Source: Candidatus Sulfopaludibacter sp. (lineage in GTDB: Bacteria; Acidobacteriota; Terriglobia; Bryobacterales; Bryobacteraceae). From it: a DNA stretch of 60,630 nt. Both the position numbers and the translations under genes were made by a program. The stretch lies in contig JARLGM010000020.1 in NCBI GenBank assembly GCA_031292755.1, positions 1-60,630 of the forward strand. The letters are read 5' to 3'. This document shows, piece after piece, positions 32,969 through 42,875 of the stretch. Every line of letters begins with the position of its first letter. Within the stretch, counting starts at the first letter, position 1. A model generated the notes under the pieces. That model ran no database searches. It had not been told where the DNA came from and saw only the letters and a program-made list of their open reading frames with translations.

Positions 32969-35733
32969 TATTGCACCATGATGTTAACGGAATTGCTGGG
33001 AACGGAATCGACCGAGAGTACCACCGGCTGCAAGCCGCGCGCCACTCCGGCGGGAATCTGCACATTCACCTGGTTGACGCCCGCGAGTCCGGGGGCCTGC
33101 CCGCTATACGATGGTTGCACCGGCGTGGCGCCGATGAAGACGGTGGGAATCGCGCCCGTAACGCCGAGGCCCGTGCTGTAGATTTCCAGATAACCGGCGA
33201 CCTGCACGACACCGCCGGCAAAGATGCCCGGAGCCGCGGCGGCGATGCTTACCGGGGCGACAGCCTGACCCACGGTCAGGGTCGTGGTCCCCAAAGTCAT
33301 ATCGGACGGCACGAGAAAAAGGATCCGGGAAGCGCTCGCCGTTAGCGGCGCGATTGTGGTGGCGCCCAGCTTTACGGCGGCTCCGGTCAGATTGCTGCCG
33401 GTGATGAGCGCCAGGGAACCCGGAGCTATGCCCGCCGCCATCGACGCTGCATTGACCGCCGAAGCGATCGCCGGCACGGCGCTGCCGGCGCGCAAGGTGA
33501 TGCTTGCGGCGGGCTGTCCGTCCACTGCCAGATTCAGGGAATTGACGGGAGCGGGCCCGGGGATCCACCGAAAGCTCGCCACGCCCTGCGCATCGGTGAA
33601 CGCCTCCGAAGGCACCACGGTCCCATCCAGCGACGGCGTGGCTACAATACCGGCGCCGGGGTACGGTAGATTGTTGGCGTCCGTCAGCCTCACCGTTGCC
33701 TGGCCGGGCATCTGTACCAACTGCAAATTGGAGCTGTCCGACACCTGCACGCGCGCGAACGCCGTTTCGTACGCCGCATCGGAGGGCGTGGCCTGCACTT
33801 CCTCCACGCCGGTCCTGATGCCGTTGAAGGAGAATGTCACGCTCGCCGATCCCGCGGGAATCGTCACACTGGCGGGGAACTCCGCATGGCCCTCGGGCGC
33901 GCTGAGTTGCACCGTCACGTCGGCTGCCGGCGGAGTTGCCACCGTGAGGGTAGCGCGCGCGGTGCGGCCCACCACGGCGCCGCCGGCGGGCGAAAGCGAA
34001 AGTTCCATACTGCGCCGTAGCGCGGTGTCGGCGACACCGCGGCCGGATGACGCGCCGGCGTAAAACGTCTCGAACTGCTGCCGGTATGTGTCCACCTGCG
34101 AAAGGTCCGACGCCGAAGGCTGCGTGCCTTGCGCCACTACCAGGATGAAGGCGAAACGGAAGTGCCGCTGCGCCACGGTGGAATCCGGTGTGCGCCGGCC
34201 CTCCGCGGCGATCACGTCGTTCACGCTTATGTTCTGGCGCGTGCCGTCGAAGCCAACGCCGGTGAGCTGATGTTGCGCGGCCGCGTAGTTCGGCGAAGGG
34301 TTGTTCACCAGAAACACGTCCCGCGCCTCGGACGCGGAGCGAAAGCCCATCAGGTACTGATCCAGGGGCGAATAGGCCTGCGTGATGTCGGTGGTCAGGA
34401 ACTCGGGCCTGGTGCTGCTGCCGCGGTCGGCGATCCGCTCGCCCTCCATGACGGAAGCTTCCGAGTCGAACAGAAAGCTCCAGTGCGCCAGTTGAAAGCC
34501 GAGCATCGGCAGGCCTGTGCCGCTCCTGATGCTGGCGAAGGCCAGAAATAAGTGGCCGGCCTCGTGCGTCAGGATGGTGAGCGGTGTATCGGCTTGTGGC
34601 GCGCGCGCCGGGACCAGCGCATTCGGATCGGCCGGGTACTGGCTCAGCGGCCCCAGGTTGAGCACGGCTTGCAGTCTGGCCGCCGACCCGAACTGCTGCC
34701 CGGCATCCTGTTGCGGCACGCCGTACCCGCTGCCGCTGCTGCGCAAGGTCTCTTCGTACGCCACGGTGCCTTCACCCGAAGCCGCGATTCCCATGTTGTT
34801 GTAGATCGCCAGGTAGTCGTACGCGTCCTCATGGGTTTGGTAAAACTGCTGCGCGATGGTCACCACGTCCAGCGTGAGGGTGTTGCCGAAGATCTCGGCC
34901 ACGGTCGCGGTGTAGGCCGCGCTTGCATCGGTTAGAAAGTCCACCAGCGCCGTGCCCGGCTGCAAATTGCCGGGAGAAATTCCCACTACGGCCGACGTAG
35001 GATTGACGGACGCATACGAGAACTGGATGCGGCCGTCCGGGTAGAGCCAAACCTGAAAGGTCTGTAACGCGCCCGTTCCGAAACTCGCGTACTCCGGAAC
35101 CTTCACCCAGCTCACCACCACGGCCGTGGCAGTCGTCAGCACTTGCACGCCGCCCGCCGTCTGCGCGGGGTTGAGATCGTCGAACAGCGGCGCGATGCGA
35201 GGAGGGCCGGCCGTCATGCGTCCTAGAGATCGCGCCGTGGACGCGCTGTCGCCCGCTGTGAATGTGAGATTGCCGTCGGAGTTCACGTACACCCCGTCGT
35301 AGCCTGCGCCGAAAAATGGGAAGGTGAAGGGCAGCGGAATCAGGCGGCTATCGTCATCGCCCAACGCGGCCAGCGGGCTCGACACCGCCGGGTTGTAATT
35401 GAGCTGCTGCGTGAGAGCGTATCGGTATTGGGTCGCGGCGCCGGGTACCGGCGTGAATATCAGCGTCGAGCCGGCCAGGTTAAATTGATTCTGCGGCTCC
35501 ACCACGCCGTCCACGGCCTGCATGACGGCGATGTTGCCCGCATCGGAATTGGCCGGCGACGGTATCGCGACGCGTCCCTGCGCACGCCGTGCGCGCACAG
35601 TCTGCCGGTGGTGGAAGAGCGATTCGTTCAGCGTCTCCCGGCTGCTCCCGCAGCCGCCGCCCGGTTGGTGCGGCCAGGCCGGCGCGGCCAGGCACGCCGC
35701 CAGTAGAACCGAAACCGGCCGGTAGCGGCGCAT
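32968..35733 (-). CDS. Large secreted metalloprotease-like protein with Solibacter-type surface module
   Basis: This is a 921-residue protein with a signal peptide (VSVLLAACLAAPAWP). Residues 80-270 resemble a NIDO-like extracellular domain (PFTFPFFGAGYDGVYVNSDG). A HEAGH motif near residue 400 (LTILTHEAGHLFLAF) with a later EGERIADRG suggests a zinc protease. Ig-like repeats follow (about 590-760). The C-terminal 220 residues are the IPT/TIG-like module typical of Solibacter-group secreted proteins (SAVNAASMAAGIAPGSLALI). I start it at the ATG at 35733; a GTG three codons upstream is possible. Substrate is unknown. Confidence 0.8.
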   Translation of the reverse strand: MRRYRPVSVLLAACLAAPAWPHQPGGGCGSSRETLNESLFHHRQTVRARRAQGRVAIPSPANSDAGNIAVMQAVDGVVEPQNQFNLAGSTLIFTPVPGAATQYRYALTQQLNYNPAVSSPLAALGDDDSRLIPLPFTFPFFGAGYDGVYVNSDGNLTFTAGDSASTARSLGRMTAGPPRIAPLFDDLNPAQTAGGVQVLTTATAVVVSWVKVPEYASFGTGALQTFQVWLYPDGRIQFSYASVNPTSAVVGISPGNLQPGTALVDFLTDASAAYTATVAEIFGNTLTLDVVTIAQQFYQTHEDAYDYLAIYNNMGIAASGEGTVAYEETLRSSGSGYGVPQQDAGQQFGSAARLQAVLNLGPLSQYPADPNALVPARAPQADTPLTILTHEAGHLFLAFASIRSGTGLPMLGFQLAHWSFLFDSEASVMEGERIADRGSSTRPEFLTTDITQAYSPLDQYLMGFRSASEARDVFLVNNPSPNYAAAQHQLTGVGFDGTRQNISVNDVIAAEGRRTPDSTVAQRHFRFAFILVVAQGTQPSASDLSQVDTYRQQFETFYAGASSGRGVADTALRRSMELSLSPAGGAVVGRTARATLTVATPPAADVTVQLSAPEGHAEFPASVTIPAGSASVTFSFNGIRTGVEEVQATPSDAAYETAFARVQVSDSSNLQLVQMPGQATVRLTDANNLPYPGAGIVATPSLDGTVVPSEAFTDAQGVASFRWIPGPAPVNSLNLAVDGQPAASITLRAGSAVPAIASAVNAASMAAGIAPGSLALITGSNLTGAAVKLGATTIAPLTASASRILFLVPSDMTLGTTTLTVGQAVAPVSIAAAAPGIFAGGVVQVAGYLEIYSTGLGVTGAIPTVFIGATPVQPSYSGQAPGLAGVNQVNVQIPAGVARGLQPVVLSVDSVPSNSVNIMVQ

Positions 35734-35784
35734 AGTGGACACTTTCGATTCTCCCACGCAAGGCGGTGCGATAAAATCCGGTCC

Positions 35785-36639
35785 ATGGCCTTTTGTACGA
35801 ACTGTGGATCGCAAGTCGCCGCGGGTGCGCGTTTCTGTAACAACTGTGGGCAGCAGATGGGGACGGCGGCCGCCGCCGTGGCGCCCATCGTCGAGCCTCT
35901 GGATTACAGCATCGAAGGGAGCAATCTCCAGATTGCGCGCCTCCGCCTGAAACCCGGGCAGGAAGTGTATGCCGATGCCGGCCGCATGGTCTATAAGACC
36001 GCCAATGTCCAATGGGACACGCGCATGACCGGCAACAGTCTCGGCGAAAAAGTGATGGGCGCCTTCCGCCGCGCAGTCACCGGTGAATCTCTCTTCGTCA
36101 CCTATTTCCGTGCCGACAGCCCCGGCGAGGTGGGCTTTGCCGGCCACTATCCGGGCAAGATTCAGGCCTTCGATCTGCCCCCGGGCCGCTCCGTCCTGGC
36201 GCAGCGCGATGCCTTTCTGTTCGCTCAATCCAGCGTGCAGTACAGCGTCGCGCTGGTGAAGAAGCTGGGCGCGGGCTTCTTCGGTGGCGAGGGTTTCATC
36301 CTGGAAAAGTTCACCGGGCCTGGCGCCACGTTCATCCACGCCGGCGGCGACTTCATCAATTTCGATTTGCAGCAGGGCCAGGTGTTGCAGGTGGATGCCG
36401 GATGCATTGTGGCCTTCGACGAATCGGTGGACTACGATTTTCAATTCGTCGGTGGCGTTAAGACGGCACTCTTCGGCGGGGAAGGACTGTTCCTGGCCAC
36501 CCTCACCGGTCCCGGCCACGTGGTGGTGCAGAGCATGACCATCGAGCGCCTGCGCCGCGAGTTGGTCCCGCAAGGTGCCCAGCGCGACGAGCACACCGCC
36601 TTGGACACTCTCGGCGGCATTCTGGGCTCCCGCGACTAA
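35785..36639 (+). CDS. AIM24/TIGR00266-family protein with N-terminal zinc ribbon
   Basis: This is a 284-residue protein. Residues 4-22 are a double zinc knuckle (CTNCGSQVAAGARFCNNCG). The rest is a TIGR00266/AIM24-type beta-rich domain (VYADAGRMVYKTANVQWDT, then GGEGFILEKFTGPGATFIHA and its repeat GGEGLFLATLTGPGHVVV). The family is widespread and its biochemical function is unknown; bacterial members have been linked to membrane or envelope integrity. It is divergent from the metalloprotease gene. Confidence 0.85.
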   Translation: MAFCTNCGSQVAAGARFCNNCGQQMGTAAAAVAPIVEPLDYSIEGSNLQIARLRLKPGQEVYADAGRMVYKTANVQWDTRMTGNSLGEKVMGAFRRAVTGESLFVTYFRADSPGEVGFAGHYPGKIQAFDLPPGRSVLAQRDAFLFAQSSVQYSVALVKKLGAGFFGGEGFILEKFTGPGATFIHAGGDFINFDLQQGQVLQVDAGCIVAFDESVDYDFQFVGGVKTALFGGEGLFLATLTGPGHVVVQSMTIERLRRELVPQGAQRDEHTALDTLGGILGSRD

Positions 36640-36658
36640 GAAAATCCGGATTTATTGC

Positions 36659-38881
36659 TTACTTCGGCCGGAACTGCAAGGTGCTGGTCGCGTCTACGTT
36701 GCGGTACTGCATGGGATAACTGCGGCCCACGTAGTAGGCATCCCACTGGTCACGATAATGGCCCGACAGGATCTGCCCGGATTGGCCAATCTGAATATTC
36801 AGCAGCGAGTGTTCCCAATTGCCGGGGTCCGCATTCATACGCATGGAAGGCGCCACCGCGAGTGACGTTTGTTTCACCGTGGTCGGCGACCCGCTCATGG
36901 GAACCGGTCCGAGATCGAAATACCGGCCCACCCACGGCACGTTATGGATGACGGGGTTCTTGATGGTCAGATTGAGAAAGGCCCCGTACCGCCATCGTTT
37001 CATGTCGCGGCCCTGCATGCGATTGCCTTCTTCCAGCGCATCCAGGAAAGCCCGCACCAGCATATCGTCATAGTCGCGAAACCAGCCGTCGGGCCGCTGC
37101 GTGAGCAGTTTTTCGATCACCGCGGGAGCCATGGCGGACTGGTACTCCGAACCCTTTCCCGGAGCTGCGTTTTCAGCAATGGAACTTCGCACGTGTTGGA
37201 ACGCCAGGGTGATGAGGAAGGGGGCCGCCTGGTTCTTCTCCATCTGCCCGTTCCAAGCTTTCAGAAGAGCGGACGCGGTATCCAGGGTGGGATTCCGCAA
37301 GTGGCGCTTCTCACAAGCCGCAATCAGTTGTCCCGCTAAAAACTTGCCAAATGCCGAATAGACGTCCTTTTGCACCGCCAGCATATCTTCGGCCCGCCAT
37401 CCATTGCGAGCGGAAAGCAGGAAGCTCGCCTCGGTGGAACGATCGGGCGGCGCGAAGTTGCCGTTCACCGGATAGGGAAAATTCGCGGGAAAGGGATTCT
37501 GGTTGGAGGTGGCGATGATTCCGCTGGGCGGGTTGAATGCCGCCGGCAATTGTTCAAATGGAATGAGGCCGTCCCATTCGAACTGGCCCGAAGAGCCGTC
37601 CTCCGGCACGTCGCCGGAAAAGCCTCTGCGCTTGGGCAGTTTGCCTGCCACGTGGTAACCAATGTTACCGTCCACATCGGCATAAACGAAATTGGACCCC
37701 GGCCCGCCCCAGCGCGACAGAGCAGCGGTAAACTGGCCCCAGTCCTGCGCGCGGTCGATATCCAGAATCGGGTATTGCACCACGCCGGGCTCTGCGAGGG
37801 TCCACCGGAGCGCCAGGTAGCGGCCGTTCTCAGACACCAGGATGGGGCCATGGCGCGTAATGAAAGTAACCAGTTCGACCGGTCTCTGACCCTTCACCTG
37901 GATCAACTCGCGCTCCGTCTGCGCCTGTTCCACCTGCCCGCGGAAAAGATACCGGCCGGTCCGCTCATCGAACTTCTCTATATACAGGTCCTGCACATCG
38001 AACTGGAGATTGGTAATGCCCCATGCGATGTGCTGGTTATGTCCCACGGTAATTCCGGGCGCGCCAGGCAGCGACACACCTGCAACATTCAGACCGGGCG
38101 CTTCCAGATGCGCCATGTACCAGATGCCCGGCAGCGAATACTCCAGATGCATGTCATTGGAGAGCAGCGGCTTGCCCGAGGCGGTGTGGCTGCCCGCAAT
38201 GACCCACGCGTTGGAGCCCGGCTGCACCTCCCATCCGGCACGCAGAGGGAACAGGAAATTCACCTTGGCCGCATCGCCTTCCGCCAGCATGCTGCTCTTA
38301 ATGAGGTCGTTACGAAACGTGGTGGTGAGGTCGCGAAACATGTGCACGCAGATCAATAGCGAATCGATAACGCTCCACGGCCGCGGCTGGTAGTGAAGCA
38401 AGGTGAACTCCAGGGGCAGATTGTCCAGATGTGATGAAATAAACGCATTGACTCCGCGGGTGTATGCCGCGAACGCCGCCAGATCGCCCGGTGGAAGCTG
38501 GAGATAAGCCTGCTCGGCGATCCGCCGCAGGCGCAAGCGGCGCGATTCCTTGTCGGATTCCAAAAAGCCGGGTCCCAGGATTTCCGCCAGGTCGCCGCCC
38601 GAGTACCGCCGTAAGGCATCCATTTGCCACAGACGATCCTGCGCGGTCACGTAGCCTTGCGCGAACAGCGCGTCTTCCAGGTTGGCGGCACGGATATGCG
38701 GCTCTCCCAGCTTATCGAAAGATACTGCCACCCCAACGGCCACGTCGCAGGCGATCTCGCCGCTTCGCTGCGGCAGGGGCCGCCATACGAACCAGTAAAC
38801 CCCGGCCAGCGCGATCGCGAGCGCCAGCCCGATGGCAACATTTACGTACTTAACAACGCGCCCGATTGTGGATGGATTCAT
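36659..38881 (-). CDS. Penicillin acylase family protein (Ntn hydrolase)
   Basis: This is a 740-residue precursor. An N-terminal hydrophobic helix (residues 12-32) anchors or exports it. A helical alpha-chain region (40-215) precedes the autocatalytic cleavage and nucleophile Ser223 in QPGSNAWVI. The beta chain follows with LLSNDMHLEYSLPGIWYMAH and the conserved GVSLPGAPGITVGHN. Family members cleave amides such as penicillins or acyl-homoserine lactones; Acidobacteria have several and the natural substrate here is unknown. Full length, no missing key residue seen. Confidence 0.92.
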   Translation of the reverse strand: MNPSTIGRVVKYVNVAIGLALAIALAGVYWFVWRPLPQRSGEIACDVAVGVAVSFDKLGEPHIRAANLEDALFAQGYVTAQDRLWQMDALRRYSGGDLAEILGPGFLESDKESRRLRLRRIAEQAYLQLPPGDLAAFAAYTRGVNAFISSHLDNLPLEFTLLHYQPRPWSVIDSLLICVHMFRDLTTTFRNDLIKSSMLAEGDAAKVNFLFPLRAGWEVQPGSNAWVIAGSHTASGKPLLSNDMHLEYSLPGIWYMAHLEAPGLNVAGVSLPGAPGITVGHNQHIAWGITNLQFDVQDLYIEKFDERTGRYLFRGQVEQAQTERELIQVKGQRPVELVTFITRHGPILVSENGRYLALRWTLAEPGVVQYPILDIDRAQDWGQFTAALSRWGGPGSNFVYADVDGNIGYHVAGKLPKRRGFSGDVPEDGSSGQFEWDGLIPFEQLPAAFNPPSGIIATSNQNPFPANFPYPVNGNFAPPDRSTEASFLLSARNGWRAEDMLAVQKDVYSAFGKFLAGQLIAACEKRHLRNPTLDTASALLKAWNGQMEKNQAAPFLITLAFQHVRSSIAENAAPGKGSEYQSAMAPAVIEKLLTQRPDGWFRDYDDMLVRAFLDALEEGNRMQGRDMKRWRYGAFLNLTIKNPVIHNVPWVGRYFDLGPVPMSGSPTTVKQTSLAVAPSMRMNADPGNWEHSLLNIQIGQSGQILSGHYRDQWDAYYVGRSYPMQYRNVDATSTLQFRPK

Positions 38882-39001
38882 CTGGAGGAATCAAATCCAA
38901 TGATACCGGGATTTCGATGTGCGTTTTGGAACAGCGGCCGGTTTCGGGATAAAACCCTGTACAGCGTGGGATTTTTGCAATACAATCTACAGAAATGAAA
39001 T

Positions 39002-39035
39002 GGGGCGCCACCTGGGATACATTAGGTGACGCCCC
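39002..39035 (+). promoter_or_regulatory. Strong hairpin in the leader of the CorC-like gene
   Basis: GGGGCGCCACCT and AGGTGACGCCCC form a 12-bp stem with one mismatch and a 10-nt loop. It sits about 90 nt upstream of the GTG start of the CBS/CorC-type gene, in a 241-nt non-coding gap. It could be a transcript-leader structure or part of a dispersed repeat. No U tract follows. Confidence 0.4.
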
Positions 39036-39122
39036 CCTACGTAACGGAGTTAGTTGGTTATTTGAATTGACGATCCAGCCTCGTTTTGGTTATCAATCTC
39101 CGATAGAATTATTTCGGGAACT

Positions 39123-40466
39123 GTGACCTACTCACCACTGCGCATTCTTCTGGTCGTGTTGCTGATCGCGGTGAATGGATTTTTTGCCGGCGCCGAGGTG
39201 GCGCTCCTTTCGGTCCGCCATTCGCGTCTTCGACAGATGGCGGAAGAAGGCCAGGCCGGCGCGCAAGCAGCCCTGAATCTTCTGGCCAATCCCGGGCGTC
39301 TGCTCTCCGTCACGCAGGTGGGAGTTACGCTGGCCAGTCTGGGACTCGGATGGGCCGGGGAGGATGCGCTCTACCAGGTTCTGCTCAGCCTGTTCCACCC
39401 GCGGCAAACGCCGCTGGTTGCGAGTGTGCTGCACGGCGCCTGTTTCGTGGTTTCGTTCCTGGTGATCAGTTACTTTCACGTGGTGATCGGCGAGGTAGTT
39501 CCGAAGAACATAGCCATCGCCAAATCGGATCGTCTGGCTGCGCTGGTAGCGCCGCTTCTGCTGCTGTTTTACCGGTTGTCGGGGCCTTTCGTGGTCATCA
39601 TCGAGCGGTCGGCCGGCGCCATCACACGGGCGCTGCATCTTCGCCCCGGCCATGCGGGCGGCCATTCCGCCGAAGAATTGAAGCTGATCGTAAGTTCCAG
39701 CCGGGGGTTGGGGTATTTGCCTGAAGCGCAGGAGGACATGATCCACCGGGTGCTCGACCTGGACAACATCTCGGTGCGCGAAGTCATGCTTCCACGCAAC
39801 GATATCGTCTCCATTGACGCGGACGCCTCGCTGGATGATGTGCTGCGCACCATGATTCGCGTACAGCACTCGCGGCTTCCGGTCTACGACGGCGACCCGC
39901 AAAAAATCATCGGGATTCTACACTATAAGGATCTGCTGCCGGTCTGGGAAGAGCGGCGGCACGCCATCCGCACCGGACACCCCAGCCGCGCCTTCCGCAT
40001 TGCCCGCTTGCTGCGCCCGCTCACCGTGGTGCCGGAAACGAAGCCGCTTTCCCAGATGCTCGAAGAGTTTCGCCAGGGCCGCTCGCACATGGCCATGGTC
40101 GTAGATGAGTTCGGCACCATCGCCGGGATGCTGACGGTGGAGGATGTGCTGGAGCAACTTGTAGGGCGGATCGAAGACGAGCACGACGAAAAGCTCGCGC
40201 GTCCCGCCGCCGAGACCAACCTGGTGGAACTCGACGGCGCCACCCGCATTCTCGAATTGGAAAGCGAGTTCGGAATCGAGATTCCCACGGCTGGCGGCTT
40301 CGAAACGCTGGCCGGCTTTTTGCTGTTCCGCCTGGGGGAAATTCCGCAAGTGGGGGGATCGGTGGAATACGGCGGGCGCCGTTTCACCGTACTGGAAATG
40401 GAGCGGAACAGAATTGCGCGCGTGCGGATAGAGAAGCTTCCCGCCCGCCCGGCGCCGGCAGCGTGA
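39123..40466 (+). CDS. Hemolysin/CorC-family (CNNM domain, two CBS, CorC_HlyC) membrane protein
   Basis: This is a 447-residue protein. Residues 1-200 are the DUF21/CNNM membrane domain (LIAVNGFFAGAEVALLSVRH at the start). Residues 215-340 form a CBS pair (VREVMLPRNDIVSID and MAMVVDEFGTIAGMLTVEDV). Residues 360-440 are the CorC_HlyC transporter-associated domain. The family exports or regulates Mg2+ or related ions. The start is a GTG. It is followed 61 nt later by an AI-2E family gene in the same direction. Confidence 0.9.
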   Translation: MTYSPLRILLVVLLIAVNGFFAGAEVALLSVRHSRLRQMAEEGQAGAQAALNLLANPGRLLSVTQVGVTLASLGLGWAGEDALYQVLLSLFHPRQTPLVASVLHGACFVVSFLVISYFHVVIGEVVPKNIAIAKSDRLAALVAPLLLLFYRLSGPFVVIIERSAGAITRALHLRPGHAGGHSAEELKLIVSSSRGLGYLPEAQEDMIHRVLDLDNISVREVMLPRNDIVSIDADASLDDVLRTMIRVQHSRLPVYDGDPQKIIGILHYKDLLPVWEERRHAIRTGHPSRAFRIARLLRPLTVVPETKPLSQMLEEFRQGRSHMAMVVDEFGTIAGMLTVEDVLEQLVGRIEDEHDEKLARPAAETNLVELDGATRILELESEFGIEIPTAGGFETLAGFLLFRLGEIPQVGGSVEYGGRRFTVLEMERNRIARVRIEKLPARPAPAA

Positions 40467-40527
40467 GAAAAAGCCATAGCCAGGATGGTCCGCTGCTGTA
40501 AGCTGATAACGTAAGCTGAAAGCTCTC

Positions 40528-41574
40528 ATGCTCGGATTCGATCGCCGCGCCGCAAGCTACACCTGGACCGCCGTGCTGGTGCTCCTTCTGCTCGCATTCG
40601 TCTATCAGGTCCGCGCGACGCTCTTCATTTTTGTTCTGGCGCTGATGTTCGCGTACCTGCTTTCGCCGCTGGTCAATCTGCTGGACCGGCTCCTGCCTTC
40701 CAGTAAAACCAGAACGCCCGCGCTGGCCATGGCTTATATACTCGTCGTTGCCGCGGCGGTCTTTGCCGGAATCCAGTTGGGTTCGGTGGCGGTGGCGCAA
40801 GCCAAGGATCTGAATACCCGTCTTCCGGCCATGATCGGGGGATTGAAAACGCCGAGCCCCGATGCGTCGCCGACCATCAATCGTTTGAAGGCCCAGATCG
40901 TGGACAGGATCGGCGGCTCGTTCGCGGAGCATTCCAGCGATATCGTGTCAGAGGTGGCGTCGGCCGGTGTGAAGTTCGTGACGGTCGCCAGCGGGCTGAT
41001 TTACGTGGTGCTCATCCCGATTCTGGCGTTCTTTTTCCTGAAGGACGCCGGAGCCATCCGGCAGCACATCATCGATATGGTGCCGGATGCGCCCCGCCGC
41101 GCCCTTCTCGACGATGTCATGGCGGATATCCACCTGCTGCTGGCTCATTACATGCGGGCGCTTTTTGCGCTGGCACTCGCAGCCTTTACGGCCTACTCCA
41201 TTTTCTTTACCATCCTGGGCCTGCCCTACGTTGTGTTGCTCGCGGCCATCGGCGGAATGCTGGAGTTCGTCCCCATCGCCGGGCCTTTGAGCGCCACGGT
41301 GATCATTTCCGTGGTGGCTCTGGTCGCCAAAGCGAACATGATTGCCGTTCTTATTTTTCTGGCACTGTACCGCGTGTTCCAGGATTACATTCTTTCTCCA
41401 CACCTCATGGGCCGTGGGGTGGAGTTGCATCCCTTGCTGATCCTGTTCGGCGTCTTCGCCGGCGCGGAGGTTGCGGGCATTGCAGGGACTTTTCTTTCGG
41501 TTCCCATTCTGGCCCTGGTGCGGATCCTCTATCTGCGAATCCGTAAGGCTCGTTTAAGCGTGCCCGCGATATGA
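40528..41574 (+). CDS. AI-2E family (PerM/YdiK-like) transporter
   Basis: This is a 348-residue membrane protein with about eight helices and the family signatures LLLLAFVYQVRATLFIFVLA, LIYVVLIPILAFFFLKDAG and LPYVVLLAAIGGMLEFVPIA. Members include the autoinducer-2 exporter TqsA and sodium/proton antiporters. The specific substrate is unknown. It overlaps the next gene by 4 nt (ATGA). Confidence 0.9.
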   Translation: MLGFDRRAASYTWTAVLVLLLLAFVYQVRATLFIFVLALMFAYLLSPLVNLLDRLLPSSKTRTPALAMAYILVVAAAVFAGIQLGSVAVAQAKDLNTRLPAMIGGLKTPSPDASPTINRLKAQIVDRIGGSFAEHSSDIVSEVASAGVKFVTVASGLIYVVLIPILAFFFLKDAGAIRQHIIDMVPDAPRRALLDDVMADIHLLLAHYMRALFALALAAFTAYSIFFTILGLPYVVLLAAIGGMLEFVPIAGPLSATVIISVVALVAKANMIAVLIFLALYRVFQDYILSPHLMGRGVELHPLLILFGVFAGAEVAGIAGTFLSVPILALVRILYLRIRKARLSVPAI

Positions 41575-42515
41575 TGTGCCGCTGGTGGCTGCTGCTGGCG
41601 GCGCTCCCGGCGGCCGCGCATGTAGTCAGCATGAGCACCGGTGACATTGCCATCGCCGGCGCCCAGGCGCATTACGAACTGCGAATGCCGCTTTACGAGG
41701 TCTCCCACGTGCAGTCTCCCGAGCACGCCCTGTTGCAGCACATTCGCTTCTTCAGCGCCGGCCGCGAGGCGCGATTGTTACGCAGCCAGTGCGCCCCCGA
41801 AGCGGCACGCGATTCCTACATCTGCACCGCCGATTACGAATTCGCCGCGCCAGTGGAACAACTCGGTGTGGAGTGCACCTTTCCCAGCATCACGGTTCCG
41901 AATCATGTCCACCTGTTGCGCGCGCATCTCGGCGCCAAAGAGGACCAGGGCATTTTCGATCTCACTTTCACCCGCACCACGCTCCGCTTCCGCCCGCCCA
42001 CGCCGGCCGAAATCGCGGTGACGCAGTCCGGCGCCGGGTTCGTGCGCGCCCTGAGCGGCGTGGCGCAGGTGCTGTTTCTGATTGCTCTGGTGCTTGCGGC
42101 GCGGGGCCGAAAGGAACTGCTCGCGCTGGCGGCGATGTTTCTGGCCGGACAAACAGCGGCCGTCCTGATCGTGCCGCACATGGCGTGGCAGCCTGCGCCG
42201 CGATTTGTCGAAGCCGCGGCGGCGCTCACAGTGGCGTACCTGGCGGTGGAGGCGCTGCTGTTGCCGCAGGCCGGCGCGCGCTGGCTGGTGGCGGGAGTGA
42301 TGGGGGCGTTCCACGGACTTTTCTTCTACCTGTTCGTGCAGAACACCGGATACCGGCCCGAACTGGTGCTGGCCGGCGCGGCTCTGGCGGAACTTACGGC
42401 GCTGTCGATATTGGCGTTGTTTCTGCTGCGCGCCGGGCCGACGATTCACCGGGTGGGAGAGGGTGCGCTTCTGCTGTGCGGTCTGTTTTGGTTCGCGATG
42501 CGGTTAAAAGGTTAG
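41571..42515 (+). CDS. HupE/UreJ-like membrane protein
   Basis: This is a 314-residue protein with a short signal sequence (WWLLLAALPAAAHVVS). A periplasmic beta-rich domain of about 120 residues follows, then five or six C-terminal helices. The C-terminal half, with VMGAFHGLFFYLFV near residue 245, resembles HupE/UreJ_2 proteins, which may carry metal ions such as nickel. It is translationally coupled to the AI-2E gene. The assignment is by general architecture. Confidence 0.6.
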   Translation: MMCRWWLLLAALPAAAHVVSMSTGDIAIAGAQAHYELRMPLYEVSHVQSPEHALLQHIRFFSAGREARLLRSQCAPEAARDSYICTADYEFAAPVEQLGVECTFPSITVPNHVHLLRAHLGAKEDQGIFDLTFTRTTLRFRPPTPAEIAVTQSGAGFVRALSGVAQVLFLIALVLAARGRKELLALAAMFLAGQTAAVLIVPHMAWQPAPRFVEAAAALTVAYLAVEALLLPQAGARWLVAGVMGAFHGLFFYLFVQNTGYRPELVLAGAALAELTALSILALFLLRAGPTIHRVGEGALLLCGLFWFAMRLKG

Positions 42516-42875
42516 GGACAATGCTGTTCAGTCAGGCCGCCGCCGAAGGATATCTCCGTAGACTGGAGAAAGCCAGAGGTGACCTTGCTCCGAGCAGCGC
42601 GCGGTACGGACGGAGCACGAATTAGGAAGACAATAACTCCTGGTCAACGCTACGCGACTAACTTAACTAGGCAGGATCTATCTCGCCAAAGCGCCGTGTC
42701 GGCAGCCTCGTGGCTGATCAGTGGATGGAAGGGCTGTTGCCGGCAGGAATCCATAAAGCTTGCCGGGTTCTAAGGGCTATTCCGACTCTATAGCCGTCGA
42801 AGTGCAGCGGGCAAGCGCTGGCGATCAAACTACTCGTCCTTGCCTGTTCCGCCTGCCCGCACCGGCTGTCCGAAC
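42516..42875. other. Non-coding gap with one repeat copy
   Basis: No convincing gene is seen in these 360 nt. A 51-bp segment (42561-42611) matches another gap near 58.7 kb. A weak inverted repeat CCGGCA/TGCCGG lies at 42740-42766 and might end the minus-strand gene that follows. Base composition is less GC-rich than the flanking genes. Confidence 0.5.
42561..42611. repeat. Dispersed repeat, copy A
   Basis: This aligns with 58655-58704 at about 40 of 51 positions with a single-base gap. Shared landmarks are CTGGAGAA at the left, CTCCGAGC in the middle and CGGAC at the right. Both copies lie in gene-free gaps just after plus-strand genes for small or membrane proteins. It is not long enough to be an insertion sequence. 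Confidence 0.55.

Noticed and set aside
36642..36653. Palindrome AAATCCGGATTT between convergent genes
   Set aside because: It has no loop and no U tract, so it is a poor terminator and may be chance.
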